Source of the DNA: Fragilaria crotonensis
Taxonomy: Eukaryota > Bacillariophyta > Fragilariophyceae > Fragilariales > Fragilariaceae
Direction of reading: 5' to 3'
NCBI GenBank assembly: GCA_022925895.1
Contig: JAKSYS010000468.1
Location: 1-50,461, forward strand
DNA length: 50,461 bases
The notes under the pieces were generated by a model, which was not told the DNA's origin, did no database searches, and saw only the letters and a program-made list of their open reading frames with translations. This document shows, piece after piece, positions 1-11,075 of the stretch. Numbering within the stretch: position 1 is the stretch's first letter; each line of letters opens with the position of its first letter. A program made the translations under genes and the position numbers.

Positions 1-218
1 GATATAATCTTCGGTGACACTCCATGCTCCACGTGTACGGTGGAGTATCCTAACCTCCCGATCGCCATCAACATGACAAGGGACAACAAACAACAGCTTC
101 GGACTCATCTGTGTTGTTAAGGACGATCAAGCGATCAACGTGGAAGCGCACAATCACATTAGGAAGCCGTTCTCATTAGAAACTGAATCTGCTGTGAAGC
201 GCGAACACTCCAACAAAC

Positions 219-968
219 ATGATGTTTTGTCAAAAACGAATGTCTATCGCCCTGGCCGTCCTACTATTGACGCCCACCACATGTGTCATTGCATTCATGT
301 CTCAACACGCATTTGCAACTCGAAGAAGCACAGTGAAAATTATGTCGATGGAGCCGTCGCATATCACATCATCTGTGGATCAAATATTGAATCATCCAAC
401 TCTGGAGGCACTCCTCTCGACGGTCTATTCAACGGCAGTGCAGCTACAGCCGGCTCACGGACACGAGATGACCTTGTTCGGGCCAGTGGACCCGTATCTG
501 CTCAAAATGCAATCAATCGTTCCTGCTCCAAACGCAGGAGTTGATCTTGGCGCACCGGTGTTTGAGGAAGCCTCGATTCCGGATGCGCTCCGGGGTGCGA
601 TTGACTACGCCCGTCGGGGAGACTTTGTGGACCCCACGCATGTGCTGCGAGTCGACGGCGCGGCACCCGGATTCGTCACACCCAGGACCTTCTTTCCTCC
701 TCTCCAGACCGTTCCACAAACTCAGGACTATCAATTGGGTGTCCTCAATGCAGAAGTTGGCAATCTGCGCAAGCTGCAAAATATTCCGATCGCTGCGTTC
801 CTTACCGTACTTGTAGATTTCTTTCTCGTCACTCCGGGGATGGAAGTTTTCAAGGAAGAGATTGACGAAAATGGTGAACAAGTGACTCGAGAATCTGCCA
901 TTGCGGGAACGGCTCGAGTTGCTGTCTTGGCTGTTGTGGCGGGGCTTACATTGGCTTTCAGTGGATAA
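219..968 (+). CDS. Plastid-targeted membrane protein of unknown function
   Basis: An uninterrupted 249-codon frame, bounded by ATG and TAA. I do not recognise the family. Residues 8-26 form a hydrophobic signal peptide (ALAVLLLTPTTCVIAF) followed by a Phe at an ASAFAP-like cleavage site (VIA-F), the hallmark of stramenopile plastid import; the arginine-containing stretch after it (ATRRSTVK) fits a transit peptide. The mature part is acidic to neutral and mostly soluble, with two hydrophobic helices near the C terminus (about 190-210, IPIAAFLTVLVDFFLV, and 228-248, ARVAVLAVVAGLTLAF), so a plastid membrane protein with a luminal or stromal head is likely. Starts at 219, 222 and 240 are all possible; the third gives the most compact signal peptide. 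It is convergent with the ABCG gene, with 271 bp between the stops. Confidence 0.7.
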   Translation: MMFCQKRMSIALAVLLLTPTTCVIAFMSQHAFATRRSTVKIMSMEPSHITSSVDQILNHPTLEALLSTVYSTAVQLQPAHGHEMTLFGPVDPYLLKMQSIVPAPNAGVDLGAPVFEEASIPDALRGAIDYARRGDFVDPTHVLRVDGAAPGFVTPRTFFPPLQTVPQTQDYQLGVLNAEVGNLRKLQNIPIAAFLTVLVDFFLVTPGMEVFKEEIDENGEQVTRESAIAGTARVAVLAVVAGLTLAFSG

Positions 969-1239
969 CGCAGCCTACGAAGGGCACGGTAGCCGCTCGC
1001 GCAGGATCCACTGGACGAAAGGCTACCCTGATCGTCTTTCATAAACTGGTGCCACTTAATAAGAAGTTGATCATTCGCGCCATTCAAATTCTAGTGTTTG
1101 TACGCTCATCGGGCCCTCCTCATCATCAAATCAGTTCTGCCCTAGAGAGTTCGTTCCCGAAACCTGTTCAATATACGTTTAAAACTTATGGATCCTACTA
1201 AGAATGTGCCATCGAATATCAACTACGGAGGTCGGCAGA

Positions 1240-3567
1240 TTAGTAAAACTTGGTGGCCTTCTTTCTCAAGACAACCACGGCGGCGATACGGAAGAAAGCG
1301 AACAGACCAACGAGAACAAGCCAATACCACCAAACATCGTTCTGATTGGCGTCAATACGGACCAAAATACCTTGACAGTTTGCGTCAGCTTCTGGGGAAC
1401 CGCAATCTCGATCAAACTCCGCCACGAGTGACAAGCGAATTGCGTAAGTCAAGGTGCAGAGGTATTGGGCCCAACGCAACCAAACAGGAATGAGGATGGC
1501 GCGACGAAGAACCCGGCAAACAGCATCTGAGGCACGAATAGGATGGGGAGCATTTCTTGAGCGAGCTTTGGATCCTCAACTGAACAACCAAGCAGAACGG
1601 CAAGCGCGGTACTCGACATAGCCAGCGCGTAAGCAATGATCAGGAACCTCCGAAGTTCGCCTGGAATCCGATCATGAAGTAAGTGATCACGATCTGGAGA
1701 AGAGAAAGTTAGCAACGATAACGTGCATCACAATGTGAAACGAACCAACGCCTACTCACCTGGACACAAATCTGTAAAAATGTGATGAACGCTTCCATTG
1801 TCAAGCGAGAAAGAAAGTACGAGAGCACGTTGTAGTGGTTGGTCGAGTACTCTCGCAGAAATACAGGGCGTTCTTCAGGAAAGGCCAACAAAGCTGGCTG
1901 CGCAGTTCCAAACATGCCCATAAGCATGACCATGACCAGAGCTCCGAAGTGACTTTGGATGTTTTGTTGCTCGGCAGAGTTCGATCTGCCGACATTCAAG
2001 AAAATGACTCCAATCAAAACTCCCAAGAATATGGTAAGACCAAATCGAGCGCCGACCGCAGCAGTATCGCGTTTTAAATTCGTGATCTCTCTGCCGAACA
2101 ACATTTTAATTTCGGTGGACATGCCGACTTGGCGGGTGTCTTCAGTCCCAACCCTGTGACGCCTAGTGAGTGTGATACCAAGGGCATCTTTTCCTTCCTC
2201 GGCGGTAAAGGCCTCACCGAGCTTTCGATCATCCTTCGGGAAGAACCCGTCCGCAATGAGCTGCTCACGGTCCACTGACTGGGCAACATTCATAATCCAA
2301 TCCGCGGGCTGTCAAGAAAAGTCGTCGGTTAGGGATACAATTCAAGACTACCCGTGCACATCATGTATAATTGTTTTCGGTGGTCACTCACGTTGTAGTT
2401 GGGAGGGTTTGGGTGATTGCGAGCTCCAAAGTAGTCAGGAACAGCAGATACAGCTCCTTCATACATGACAAGACCCTTGTTCATCAGAATCAAATGGTCG
2501 AAGGAGTTGAAAATTTCAGACGACGGCTGGTGGATGGTAAACAAGACGCTGGAACCAGCGTTGGCCACCTTCTTCAACACCTGACACAGCTGCACAGCCG
2601 AGTACGAGTCCAACCCAGAAGTAGGCTCGTCGAGAAAGACGAGTGCTGGCTTAGTAACAAGCTCCACGCCGACACTGGTGCGCTTGCCGCCCTCCAGAGA
2701 TACCCTTGATGAGAGCACCACCGACGATGGTATCGGCACAATCTTCCAGACCAAGCTCCACAATCATTCGCTTCGTGAGCTTAACAAGCTGTGCCTCGGT
2801 CATGTAACGAGGGAGACGAAGTTTGGCGGAGAAATAGATGGCCTCGCGTGGGGTAGATGTAACCTGGAGTGAGTCATCTTGTGCAACGAAGGCGATCTGC
2901 TTACGGACATTAACGTTGGTAGGATCCACACTATAGTTGTTCAAGCGAATATCGGCATTGATTGTGATGCGGCCTCGGGCAGCAGCACGTCCAGCTAGGA
3001 TGTTGAGCAAGGAGGTTTTACCGGCGCCACTGTGTGCGATGAAAGGAATTGAAGGTCAATACATGCAATAGCACAACAACAAACTTGCTCATTCGACACG
3101 TACCTTGGCCCCATGATGGCTGTAGTCTGCTTGGCTGGCACTTCACCCCAAACCGTATCTAGAAGTTTGCGGTCCTTGTCTCCTTTTTCTCCAGCCTGCG
3201 TTGAGAAGAATCGATGCCATGGTCAGATTCGACATTCTTCGGTGGCGGCAAGTTTGACGGATTGCGATGACGCCAAAAGATGAAAAAGCAAACTCACCAA
3301 AACCATGTTGACATTTTGCCACGTGAGAGTTTTCCCCTCACGAGGAGCAAACGGGTCATCTCTCGCCTCCAGTGCAATGCTGGAGCTCTTGTGAAAACCC
3401 TCTCTAACTTGGGTTGTTGAAGCAGCTACAGGGGTCTCAGGAGCCTGAGCTTCAACATCACGAGCTCTTGGTTCCTCTCTGACTTGGCGCTTCTCAATCT
3501 GATACTGTCCCGACAAGAAATCGCTCAATGATTGTTGCTGATTTATTTCTGAAGAGCGTGCCGACAT
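1240..3567 (-). CDS. ABCG-type half-transporter, five exons, frame broken
   Basis: Predicted exons are 3298-3567, 3104-3195, 2392-3029, 1760-2308 and 1240-1693; the introns (102, 74, 83 and 66 bp) all have GT-AG ends and keep phase. The product, about 665 residues, has the reverse layout of ABCG/White proteins: nucleotide-binding domain first, membrane domain second. Visible motifs are Walker A GPSGAGKTS (across intron 2), signature ISGG..KRTS, Walker B ALVFLDEPTSGLDS and the H-loop TIHQP. The membrane half includes LTIFLGVLIGVIFLNVG, VMVMLMGMFG and MLPILFVPQMLFAGFFVAPSS, with a final helix before the KKATKFY end. ABCG half-transporters dimerise to move lipids or hydrophobic compounds across membranes; the substrate here is unknown. 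The frame is lost near 2690 (two bases short in the signature motif), near 1650 and near 1495, although protein similarity continues on both sides. That suggests sequence indels rather than decay. Confidence 0.85.
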
Positions 3568-3833
3568 GACGACTTGATGCGATGTCTGCTTCAGACCTTA
3601 AAATATACTTTTTATGAACAATCCTGAGTTTCGTGTCGTCGTAGGGAAAGCGAAAATCGTCGAAGTGGTAGACTCTATTACCACAAGATGTTCCGATGTG
3701 TTCCAGATGATTCGCAGTCGACACCAAGGTCCGGAGCGTTCCTGATAAAATTTGGCACACTTCCCGCCCGACAGAAACCGCTATTTACCGGACCACATTA
3801 TGCGTCAGACAACGATTGAATTATATCTGGTAC

Positions 3834-3846
3834 GTACTCCGAGTAC
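3834..3846. promoter_or_regulatory. GTACTCCGAGTAC palindrome
   Basis: A 13-bp palindrome around a central C. Its reverse complement occurs at 4162-4174 in the same upstream region, and a 12/13 match lies at 26088-26100, just before the exonuclease start. The location upstream of genes suggests a transcription-factor site or a small dispersed repeat; function is unproven. Confidence 0.25.
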
Positions 3847-4161
3847 AACGTACGAATACTCATGACGCATCACTCATCAGTCATCAGACATCCAAGTGCG
3901 AAGACGTATGGGCAACTTGCATGTACGTAGTGCGAGTTCCCAGTGCATGTACCTCGTAGTTTGTAGTTACGTATGAAGTTTGTCACCCGTCTAAGCGTAG
4001 CTGTCGTCGTCATACATATGACACAATGAGCAATTATTCTTCCATGAATATGTATGCATACAATTGTACGCCGGCCAACTCCATCGTACTTGTACTATGA
4101 ACTTCAACAAGTGAGAAGTCGGAACACACCAAGAATATCAAAAATAGAGCCACAGTAACAA

Positions 4162-4174
4162 GTACTCGGAGTAC
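4162..4174. promoter_or_regulatory. GTACTCGGAGTAC palindrome (reverse complement of 3834)
   Basis: Exact reverse complement of the 13-mer at 3834-3846, about 600 bp upstream of the ABCG start and surrounded by further GTAC words. The regulatory role is inferred only from recurrence and position. Confidence 0.25.
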
Positions 4175-4349
4175 CAAGTATGTACATGTACTCGTAGTTC
4201 TTCAGTGTTCCTGAGAATGAGATGGTGGGACAAGGGACAAGGGACAAGGCAAGGCACCAGCCGGTCGAAAACAATCAGTATGATACAAGATACAAGGTAC
4301 TTGTACTTGTACTACTACATGTATACAGGTACCCCGGTACTGTACTGTA

Positions 4350-4921
4350 AGTCAAAGTACACGGCGTGATCAAGGCTGCGTACTAGTTCGTAGAAATCCG
4401 GGTTCGGTCAAACTTAGAGTTTTGTAATTCTGTTAGTTTAACTTATAAGCTTATTTCTAGGTTTCATCTTGAAAGAACCAATTCAATCCAGGACCGATTG
4501 AATCTTGCCGATCTACTTTTGCGAAGTTAGAGGGTTGTGGGAGTGAACATTCAAAGCCTTCATCCCACTGATAAGGGCATTGAAATGTCAACACCAACTC
4601 CACTTCCAAGAGTAATGGTGATCGCAACAACTGTTGCAACATGGTTAGACTTAGACAACATGATGAGGACACATGTTGTAAATTAGTTGGCACATGAAGG
4701 GAAATCACAGTTGATTGCCCAAGAAAATGTGGACAAATTGTTGTTGTAGAAAAGGAGGTTATGAGGGCGGAAAGCAGTCCGACAACTGTAGTTTTCAGAT
4801 GACGATCGCTGCATATTGGCGTGAGAAACTGTGATTCAAAGCCGATGGGACTCAGCTGGCGGGGACGAAAATTCAACGTCAATAACGGCACAATAACAGC
4901 TGTTAGCTGCTGTACCTGACT
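4350..4921 (-). repeat. 3' LTR of copia copy A
   Basis: 572 bp, matching 17395-17981 almost base for base. Read on the minus strand the LTR begins AGTCAGGTAC and ends GTACTTTGACT, a short terminal inverted repeat. The left flank CTGTA (4345-4349) duplicates the right flank of the 5' LTR. Many differences from the partner LTR are single missing bases in runs (GGG to GG, TT to T); one short stretch near 4800-4830 is more divergent. Confidence 0.92.
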
Positions 4922-5443
4922 CTCCCTCTCATTCAATGAAACAAAATAGATTAGTGATGTGGTGGTGAAAAAGACATGAACCATAAACATATGGGCTTGC
5001 AGGATAAGAGGAACACTCTTAAATCCACCCAACACAAATGCGGTGGTGCCGCGCAAGTCACAACCTTGAGCAGCTTTCAATGTCAAAAACTTCGATTGAG
5101 GCCTGGTAAGAATCAGCCAACTGTCAGTGGTTGCAATCTTGAGCACTTCAACATCTCCGTTGCGTAACGTGGAGCCAAATAGTGCCACTGACCAGGAAGT
5201 ACTTGTGCATTAGTATGGCGCTTGGTAGAAAAGAAGCAGAGCACCATTGTTGTCTTCGAAGACTGCAGCGAATGGTAGACTTGAAGTCAGGTGGCAGAGT
5301 CAATTCCTGCAGATTTCCAAGAAGATCACGGTGGCAACAGATTCCTGTGCTTGCAACTGAGAGCAGAGTACTCAGATTCCAATGTAGACAGGGAGATCTC
5401 TGTTTGCAGTTGAGACTTCCAGAGAATTGGACAACCTCCAAGG

Positions 5444-5451
5444 GTGATGAT
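5444..5451. repeat. Target site duplication GTGATGAT, left copy
   Basis: Repeated exactly at 11068-11075. Copia copy B has one GTGATGAT (as ATCATCAC on its coding strand, near 36150-36157), flanked by the same outer bases, which fixes the insertion boundaries. Confidence 0.92.
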
Positions 5452-5489
5452 TATGGATGTGTATGTTTCGTATGGGTATAGTACAAATT

Positions 5490-5511
5490 GTATTATACCG
5501 TGGTATAATAC
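5490..5511. repeat. Left subterminal palindrome of the nested element
   Basis: GTATTATACC, a 2-base GT spacer, then GGTATAATAC: a perfect 10-bp inverted pair 38 bp inside the left end. The same decamers recur near the right end (10987-11030). Subterminal repeats at both ends of DNA transposons commonly bind transposase; that role is inferred here. Confidence 0.6.
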
Positions 5512-5967
5512 CACTCCATTTTTGAGGGTGTTGTATAATTGTATAATTGGAATCGTGTTTAGAGTTAGGGTTTCACGGTAATGCGGGCAGGGTTTGCTAA
5601 TCACGGTGCCAAGTATAGTCAAAACTTGATTAACAACTGATGATGACTGACTACTGCTGACCACTGACTACTACCAGCATTGTGGGGTAATCAATCAGTA
5701 GTCATAAAATGTGACTACGAAGAACCAGGTGTGTTGTGTATAGTGTATACTCATTGTTGGTGTGTAGAAAAGAGGAGCCCTGCACCACCAGTCAGGGAAG
5801 AATAAGCACAATGTTGCCAATAAGAAAGACACACATTAAGGAGGTCCAATTCCTGTTATCTTTACACCTGATGATGATGGTTTGTGGTGCTGTGGCGCTG
5901 TTATGAGGCATGATAGTGCAAAAGTAGCACTATTGCCCATATCAGTGCTAAGTGGCTGGTAACTGAG

Positions 5968-7508
5968 AAGTCATATTCATCAAAGAATGATCGGTGACAG
6001 AATCATTGTCATGCATCTGAGAATATGCTCAGGCATTAATAGCACTGCATGACAAAAACCTGTTGAGCAGTTGTCACTCTTGACCTTGTCAGAAATTTTT
6101 GTTGCAGTCCAAGGTGAAGCAAAATGGCAATTACTTGTCCCCAGTTTGAAGCCTAAGGAATCACATTCATTGGAAAATGTTCTGTGATAGAATCATTATT
6201 ATGCATCTGATCAGAGACACAAGAATTTGTAGCACTGCATGACAAAAACCTGTTGAGCAGCTGTCACTCCTGTCCTTGTCATGAATTGCATTTGCTGCCC
6301 AAGGTAAGGTAAAATGAAAGTTGTCCCCAGTTTGAAGCCCTAGAAATCACATTCATTGCAAACAGTGCTGTGGTAGAATCATTGTCATGCATCTGAGAAT
6401 ATGCTCAGGTATTTATAGCACTGCATGACAAAAACCTGTTGAGCAGTTGTCACTCTTGACCTTGTCAGAAATTTTGGTTGCAGTCCAAGGTGAAGCAAAA
6501 TGGCAGTTGCTTGTCCCCAGTTTGAAACCTAAGGAATCACATTCATTGGAAAATGTTCTGTGATAGAATCATTATTATGCATCTGATCAGAGACACAAGA
6601 ATTTGTAGCACTGCATGACAAAAACCTGTTGAGCAGCTGTCACTCCTGTCCTTGTCATGAATTGCATTTGCTGCCCAAGGTAAGGCAAAATGAAAGTTGT
6701 CCCCAGTTTGAAGCCCTAGAAATCACATTCATTGCAAACAGTGCTGTGGTAGAATCATTGTCATGCATCTGAGAATATGCTCAGGCATTAATAGCACTGC
6801 ATGACAAAAACCTGTTGAGCAGTTGTCACTCTTGACCTTGTCAGAAATTTTGGTTGCAGTCCAAGGTGAAGCAAAATGGCAGTTGCTTGTCCCCAGTTTG
6901 AAACCTAAGGAATCACATTCATTGGAAAATGTTCTGTGATAGAATCATTATTATGCATCTGTTCAGACACACAAGAATTTGTAGCGCTGCATGACAAAAA
7001 CCTGTTGAGCAGCTGTCACTCCTGTCCTTGTCATGAATTGCAGCATTTGCTGCCCAAGGTAAGGCAAAATGGCAGTTGCTTGTCCCCAGTTTGAAACCTA
7101 AGGAATCACATTCATTGCAAACAGTGCTGTGGTAGAATCATTGTCATGCATCTGAGAGTATGCTCAGGCATTTGTAGCACTGCATGACAAAAACCTGTGG
7201 AGCAGCTGTCACTCCTGTCCTTGTCATGAATTGCAGCATTTGCTGCCCAAGGTAAGGCAAAATGAAAGTTGTCCCCAGTTTGAAGCCCTAGAAATCACAT
7301 TCATTGCAAAACGTGCTGTTATAGAATAATTGTCATGTATCTGAGAATATGCTCAGGCATTTATAGCACTGCATGACAAAAACCTGTTGAGCAGTTGTCA
7401 CTGTTGACCTTGTCAGAAATTTTGGTTGCAGTCCAAGGTGAAGCAAATGGCAATGACTTGTCCCCAGTTTGAAGCCTAAGGAATCACATTCATTGTCATG
7501 CATCTGCA
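5968..7508. repeat. Satellite array: eight ~188-bp monomers of two alternating types
   Basis: The anchor word GCACTGCATGACAAAAACCTGT recurs, allowing for occasional substitutions, at about 6042, 6232, 6418, 6608, 6794, 6984, 7177 and 7366, spacing 186-193 bp. Odd units carry GAGAATATGCTCAGG before the anchor; units 2, 4 and 6 carry CAGA-CACAAGAATTTG instead, so the array is a dimeric higher-order repeat of about 376 bp. Units 7 and 8 both have the first type before the anchor and differ after it, suggesting a recombinant edge. A truncated copy of the unit end runs to about 7508. The array is non-coding, and the monomer length is close to one nucleosome repeat. Confidence 0.88.
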
Positions 7509-7587
7509 TAGTTGACAGGTTCAGGCTTGGCCAAGAAGGAGCTTGGTTCCATGGTGCTGAATGATGCAGGATGATCATAAGCAGCAA

Positions 7588-9672
7588 TGGAATTCTGTGC
7601 TGGTTGGATTTGCTGCCGGTTTGTGTGCTCGTATGATCACAGACACTGCATGGTACGTAGCAGAGTCTGCAATCAGACTTGGAGATGCAGGAGATGATCA
7701 TGTAAATGTTTCTTTCAGATGCATTGGTGATGTTCATGACACCCTAGGATTGTTTGTAGTGAGCTTACTCATCGGTTGAATCACAAGTCAATGCACAAGC
7801 CCCAAATTGTATACAGGGTGCGGGGTCCCCTTGTATTGCAAAATCTGAGTGCTACATTGGAGATGCAGAACAAATCTTCTGTCAAAGACTGTCAAGGGTG
7901 TATCATAAATGTTTTTGACACCCTAGGATTGTTTGTTGTGATCTTACTTGTTGGTTGAATCACAAGTCAATGCACAAGCCCCAAATATACAGGGTGCTGG
8001 GTCCCCTTTGTATTGCAAAATCTGAGGGCTGCACTAGAAATGCAGAAAAAATGTTCTGCCAGGGTTTGTCAAGTTTGCATTGATGATATTGACGGTATCC
8101 TTTGATTGTAGTGGGGATATACACCCATTGACTAGTGTGCAATTCAGTGTGTAATTTGCACCAATTGCTGATACAGGGCTTTCACGTAAATGAACATTCT
8201 GCAGTCAGATATTAATATTCTGCAGAATTGATCTGTTGTGTTTTGATGCATATGTATGGATTGTATTGATGGCATCCTGAGATCCTCTCAATCTTTTATG
8301 CTTATTGACTTCTTGAAGATTCAATTATGATGCCAAAATGCTAACAAAAAAATACGCAAAAATGATCAATACTCAATCAATTTTGGATTTTGAAAAAATC
8401 CAAAACTGGCATTTACTCCATCAACAAACTCCTGAAACTCATTTACAGAAGTTCCGGTAACGGAAGTCGATGCTTGGGTTGTTATAGTGCAACTGATCAG
8501 CTCAGAACATAAAGTACTTCTGATTTGTGTAACTACAATACTAGTAGATAACATGTGATCGCATCCTAAATTTCATGTTAACATATGTCGCTAACACCAA
8601 CACTAACTCCCAAAGCGAATATCATTGCGGGAGCTTCACTCAATGAGTCTCAGGCTTTTGATGATGGAGTAAATGCCAGTTTTGGATTTTTTCAAAATCC
8701 AAAATTGATTGAGTATTGATCATTTTTGCGTATTTTTTTGTTAGCATTTTGGTATCATAATTGAATCTTCAAGAAGTCAATAAGCATAAAAGATTGAGAG
8801 GATCTCAGGATGCCATCAATACAATCCATACATATGCATCAAAACACAACAGATCAATTCTGCAGAATATTAATATCTGACTGCAGAATGTTCATTTACG
8901 TGAAAGCCCTGTATCAGCAATTGTGGCAAATTACACACTGAATTGCACACTAGTCAATGGGTGTATATCCCCACTACAGTCAAAGGATACCGTCGATATC
9001 ATCAATGCAAACTTGACAAACCCTGGCAGAACATTTTTTCTGCATTTCTAGTGCAGCCCTCAGATTTTGCAATACAAAGGAGACCCCGCACCCTGTATAT
9101 TTGGGGCTTGTGCATTGACTTGTGATTCAACCAACAAGCAAGCTCACAACAAACAATCCTAGGGTGTCAAAAACATTTATGATACACCCTCTACAATCCC
9201 TGACAGAAGATTTTTTCTGCATTTCTAGTGCAGCCCTCAGATTTTGCAATACAAAGGGGACCCCGCACCCTGTATATTTGGGGCTTGTGCATTGACTTGT
9301 GATTCAACCAATAAGTAAGCTCACTACAAACAATCCTAGGGTGTCAAAAACATTTATGATACACCTCTACAATCCCTGACAGAAGATTTGTTCTGCATTT
9401 CTAGTGCAGCCCTCAGATTTTGCAATACAAAGGGGACCCCGCACCCTCTATATTTGGGGCTTGTGCATTGACTTGTGATTCAACCAATAAGAAAGCTCAC
9501 TACAAACAATCCTAGGGTGTCATGAACATCACCAATGCATCTGAAAGAAACATTTACATTATCATATTTTGCATCTCCAAGTCTGACCACAGACTCTGCT
9601 AGGGCGGTACCATGCAGTGTCTGTGATCAGAGCACACAAACCGGCAGCAAATCCAACCAGCACAGAATTCCA
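7588..9672. repeat. Large inverted repeat with 238-bp spacer
   Basis: The left arm 7588-8423 (836 bp) and right arm 8662-9672 (1011 bp) are reverse complements around the spacer 8424-8661. Outer limits are TGGAATTCTGTG (7588) and CACAGAATTCCA (ends 9672); inner limits are CTCCATCA (ends 8423) and TGATGGAG (starts 8662). Each arm contains direct repeats of about 180 bp marked by CACCCTAGGATTG or its complement: two clear units plus one diverged unit on the left (7739, 7919) and three plus one on the right (9152, 9332, 9508). The extra unit explains the length difference. The structure could form a long hairpin; transcripts would be strongly double-stranded. Confidence 0.9.
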
Positions 9673-10986
9673 ATAGTGGCCATTGTTTCTTAACTTTTCT
9701 TTCTGTTACATCTTAGGTACGCGTCAACAGAGCCCATGGGTCTTTTGGATTTGACACTGCTGTTGCCAAATCCATTCAGATATGATGATTTTGAATGAGG
9801 AGTTCTTTAGGACTAGTGCTTGCTGTTGCACAATTCTATTCAAAGGTATCTAAGCCCAAGATAACAAAGGTGGTCGTCAACACTACCACTGCAAGGGTCA
9901 CAAACTTGGACAAAGCTAGCTTTTTGCAAGTCCAATTGCAGAGGAACACTTCGTAACAATAGCAGTGCAGGATGGAGGATGAATAGCTGCCTGCACAATA
10001 GTCAATAGGAAGCAAAACTGATGCTTCATAGCTAATAGAAAGGGTAAAAGGGCGCCGTCAGCACCACTGCGAGGACAGCAAAGCACACCCTGACAAGTCT
10101 ATGTTTTCCAAATCCCACCAGTTCAACCTTTTGGAATGCATTGTTGCAAGTCTGCACATCAGCTGAAAGAATAGCAAGTCCAGCAGGATTGTGCATTGAC
10201 TTGCACAACAGTCAATGGTTGTGCTTAGTGCAAAAGCATGACAAGTGTCATCAACATCAGCAGCGCAAAGGTATATGCAATTCCTGCCAGAAGCTGATTG
10301 GCATCCCTCAGTCAGACTTCTCATTTTTATGTTAGCAGGCATCCCACAACAGTCGCTCATGGCTGGGGATTGTTCACTGCTTGACATGGGCAAAAGGTAC
10401 TCGGTATGCATGGCAGATAAATTTGCTAGCCTCCTCCTCTTGTTTGCCGCAAACAATGAAAGGATTACAGGTTACAGTCCATATTCTGCATCTTCAAGCT
10501 TGGCAGCAGATTTTACACCCTCTAAGTGCAAAATGCACATGGATGGGATGCAGCATCATAGTATGGGCACAAAACGTTTATGGGAATGAGTTGTCCTTAA
10601 TGTCGAGAAGTGATGTGAACACCACTGATGCACAAACAACACGCAGCCCTGACAGTTGCTTGTTTTGTCTCCAAGTCAGACCTCAGATTTCCTTTTACGC
10701 AGCATTACAGTTTGATACAAAGCCAAACTCAAATATCTGAACTAAAAAAAAAAGCTACAATAATGCGAACCATTTGGCGCCATACTAACTAACACATCCT
10801 GCAAAAGACACTCCAATCATGTAAAAATGGAATACTATGCTGTGTTTTCATTCTGCCACCACTTTGATTGAATTATTGAGTAGTTATAGAGCAAACATAT
10901 CACCCAAAAGTCTGCATTGAAAAAGACAATTTTCATGTCAAAAAATTTGCACCTGCGGCGGGCTACTGGCTACTGTCAGAAGTGTT
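9673..10986. other. Non-coding part of nested element with diverged repeats
   Basis: No credible protein. Words such as CACCACTGC-AGGACAGCAAA, CCCTGACA and AAGTCAGAC-TCAGATTT recur loosely near 9880, 10060, 10245 and 10610 and resemble degenerate copies of the 180-bp unit in the palindrome arms. Short open frames at 10058-10740 lie on both strands and have repeat-derived, low-information sequence. Confidence 0.4.
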
Positions 10987-11030
10987 GTATTATACCATGT
11001 GGTATAATGTGGTATAATACAGTATAATAC
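10987..11030. repeat. Right subterminal cluster of GGTATAATAC motifs
   Basis: GTATTATACC at 10987-10996 is followed by GGTATAATGT (11001), GGTATAATAC (11011) and AGTATAATAC (11021), ending 37 bp from the right terminus. It mirrors the left palindrome at 5490-5511 in sequence and distance. Confidence 0.6.
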
Positions 11031-11067
11031 AACGCTAAAGAAATTTTTCCAATTATACACTTCCATA

Positions 11068-11075
11068 GTGATGAT
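11068..11075. repeat. Target site duplication GTGATGAT, right copy
   Basis: Partner of 5444-5451. It is followed by GTAGCCGG, the continuation of the copia RNase H sequence. Confidence 0.92.

Larger units (their letters stand above)
3568..4344. other. Intergenic region rich in GTAC palindromes
   Basis: No coding signal. This is the upstream region of the ABCG gene and the landing site of copia copy A. It is dense in GTAC and TACTCSGAGTA words, including perfect 13-bp pairs at 3834-3846 and 4162-4174, a GGGACAA triplication near 4228-4250, and a run of TACTTGTACT-like words at 4295-4349. It may contain the ABCG promoter, but no defined element can be named. Confidence 0.5.
5452..11067. mobile_element. 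5.6-kb non-autonomous TIR transposon nested in copia A
   Basis: The insertion is defined by comparison with copy B, which has an uninterrupted site. Left end TATGGATGTGTAT (5452-5464) and right end ATACACTTCCATA (11055-11067) form a 13-bp terminal inverted repeat with one mismatch. The 8-bp target GTGATGAT is duplicated at 5444-5451 and 11068-11075. No frame inside resembles a transposase or any other protein, so mobilisation in trans is inferred. The interior holds an eight-unit satellite array (5968-7508), a long palindrome (7588-9672) and diverged repeats (9673-10980). The 8-bp duplication fits the hAT, P or Merlin superfamilies, but the ends do not match a consensus I can name. Confidence 0.88.

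Noticed and set aside
5968-7508. CRISPR-like array
   Set aside because: Repeat units are about 188 bp, directly adjacent and alternating in type, without short repeats and unique spacers; this is a satellite.
10058-10740. Overlapping open frames inside the nested element as candidate transposase remnants
   Set aside because: They lie on both strands, show no catalytic or DNA-binding motif, and consist of diverged copies of the surrounding repeats.
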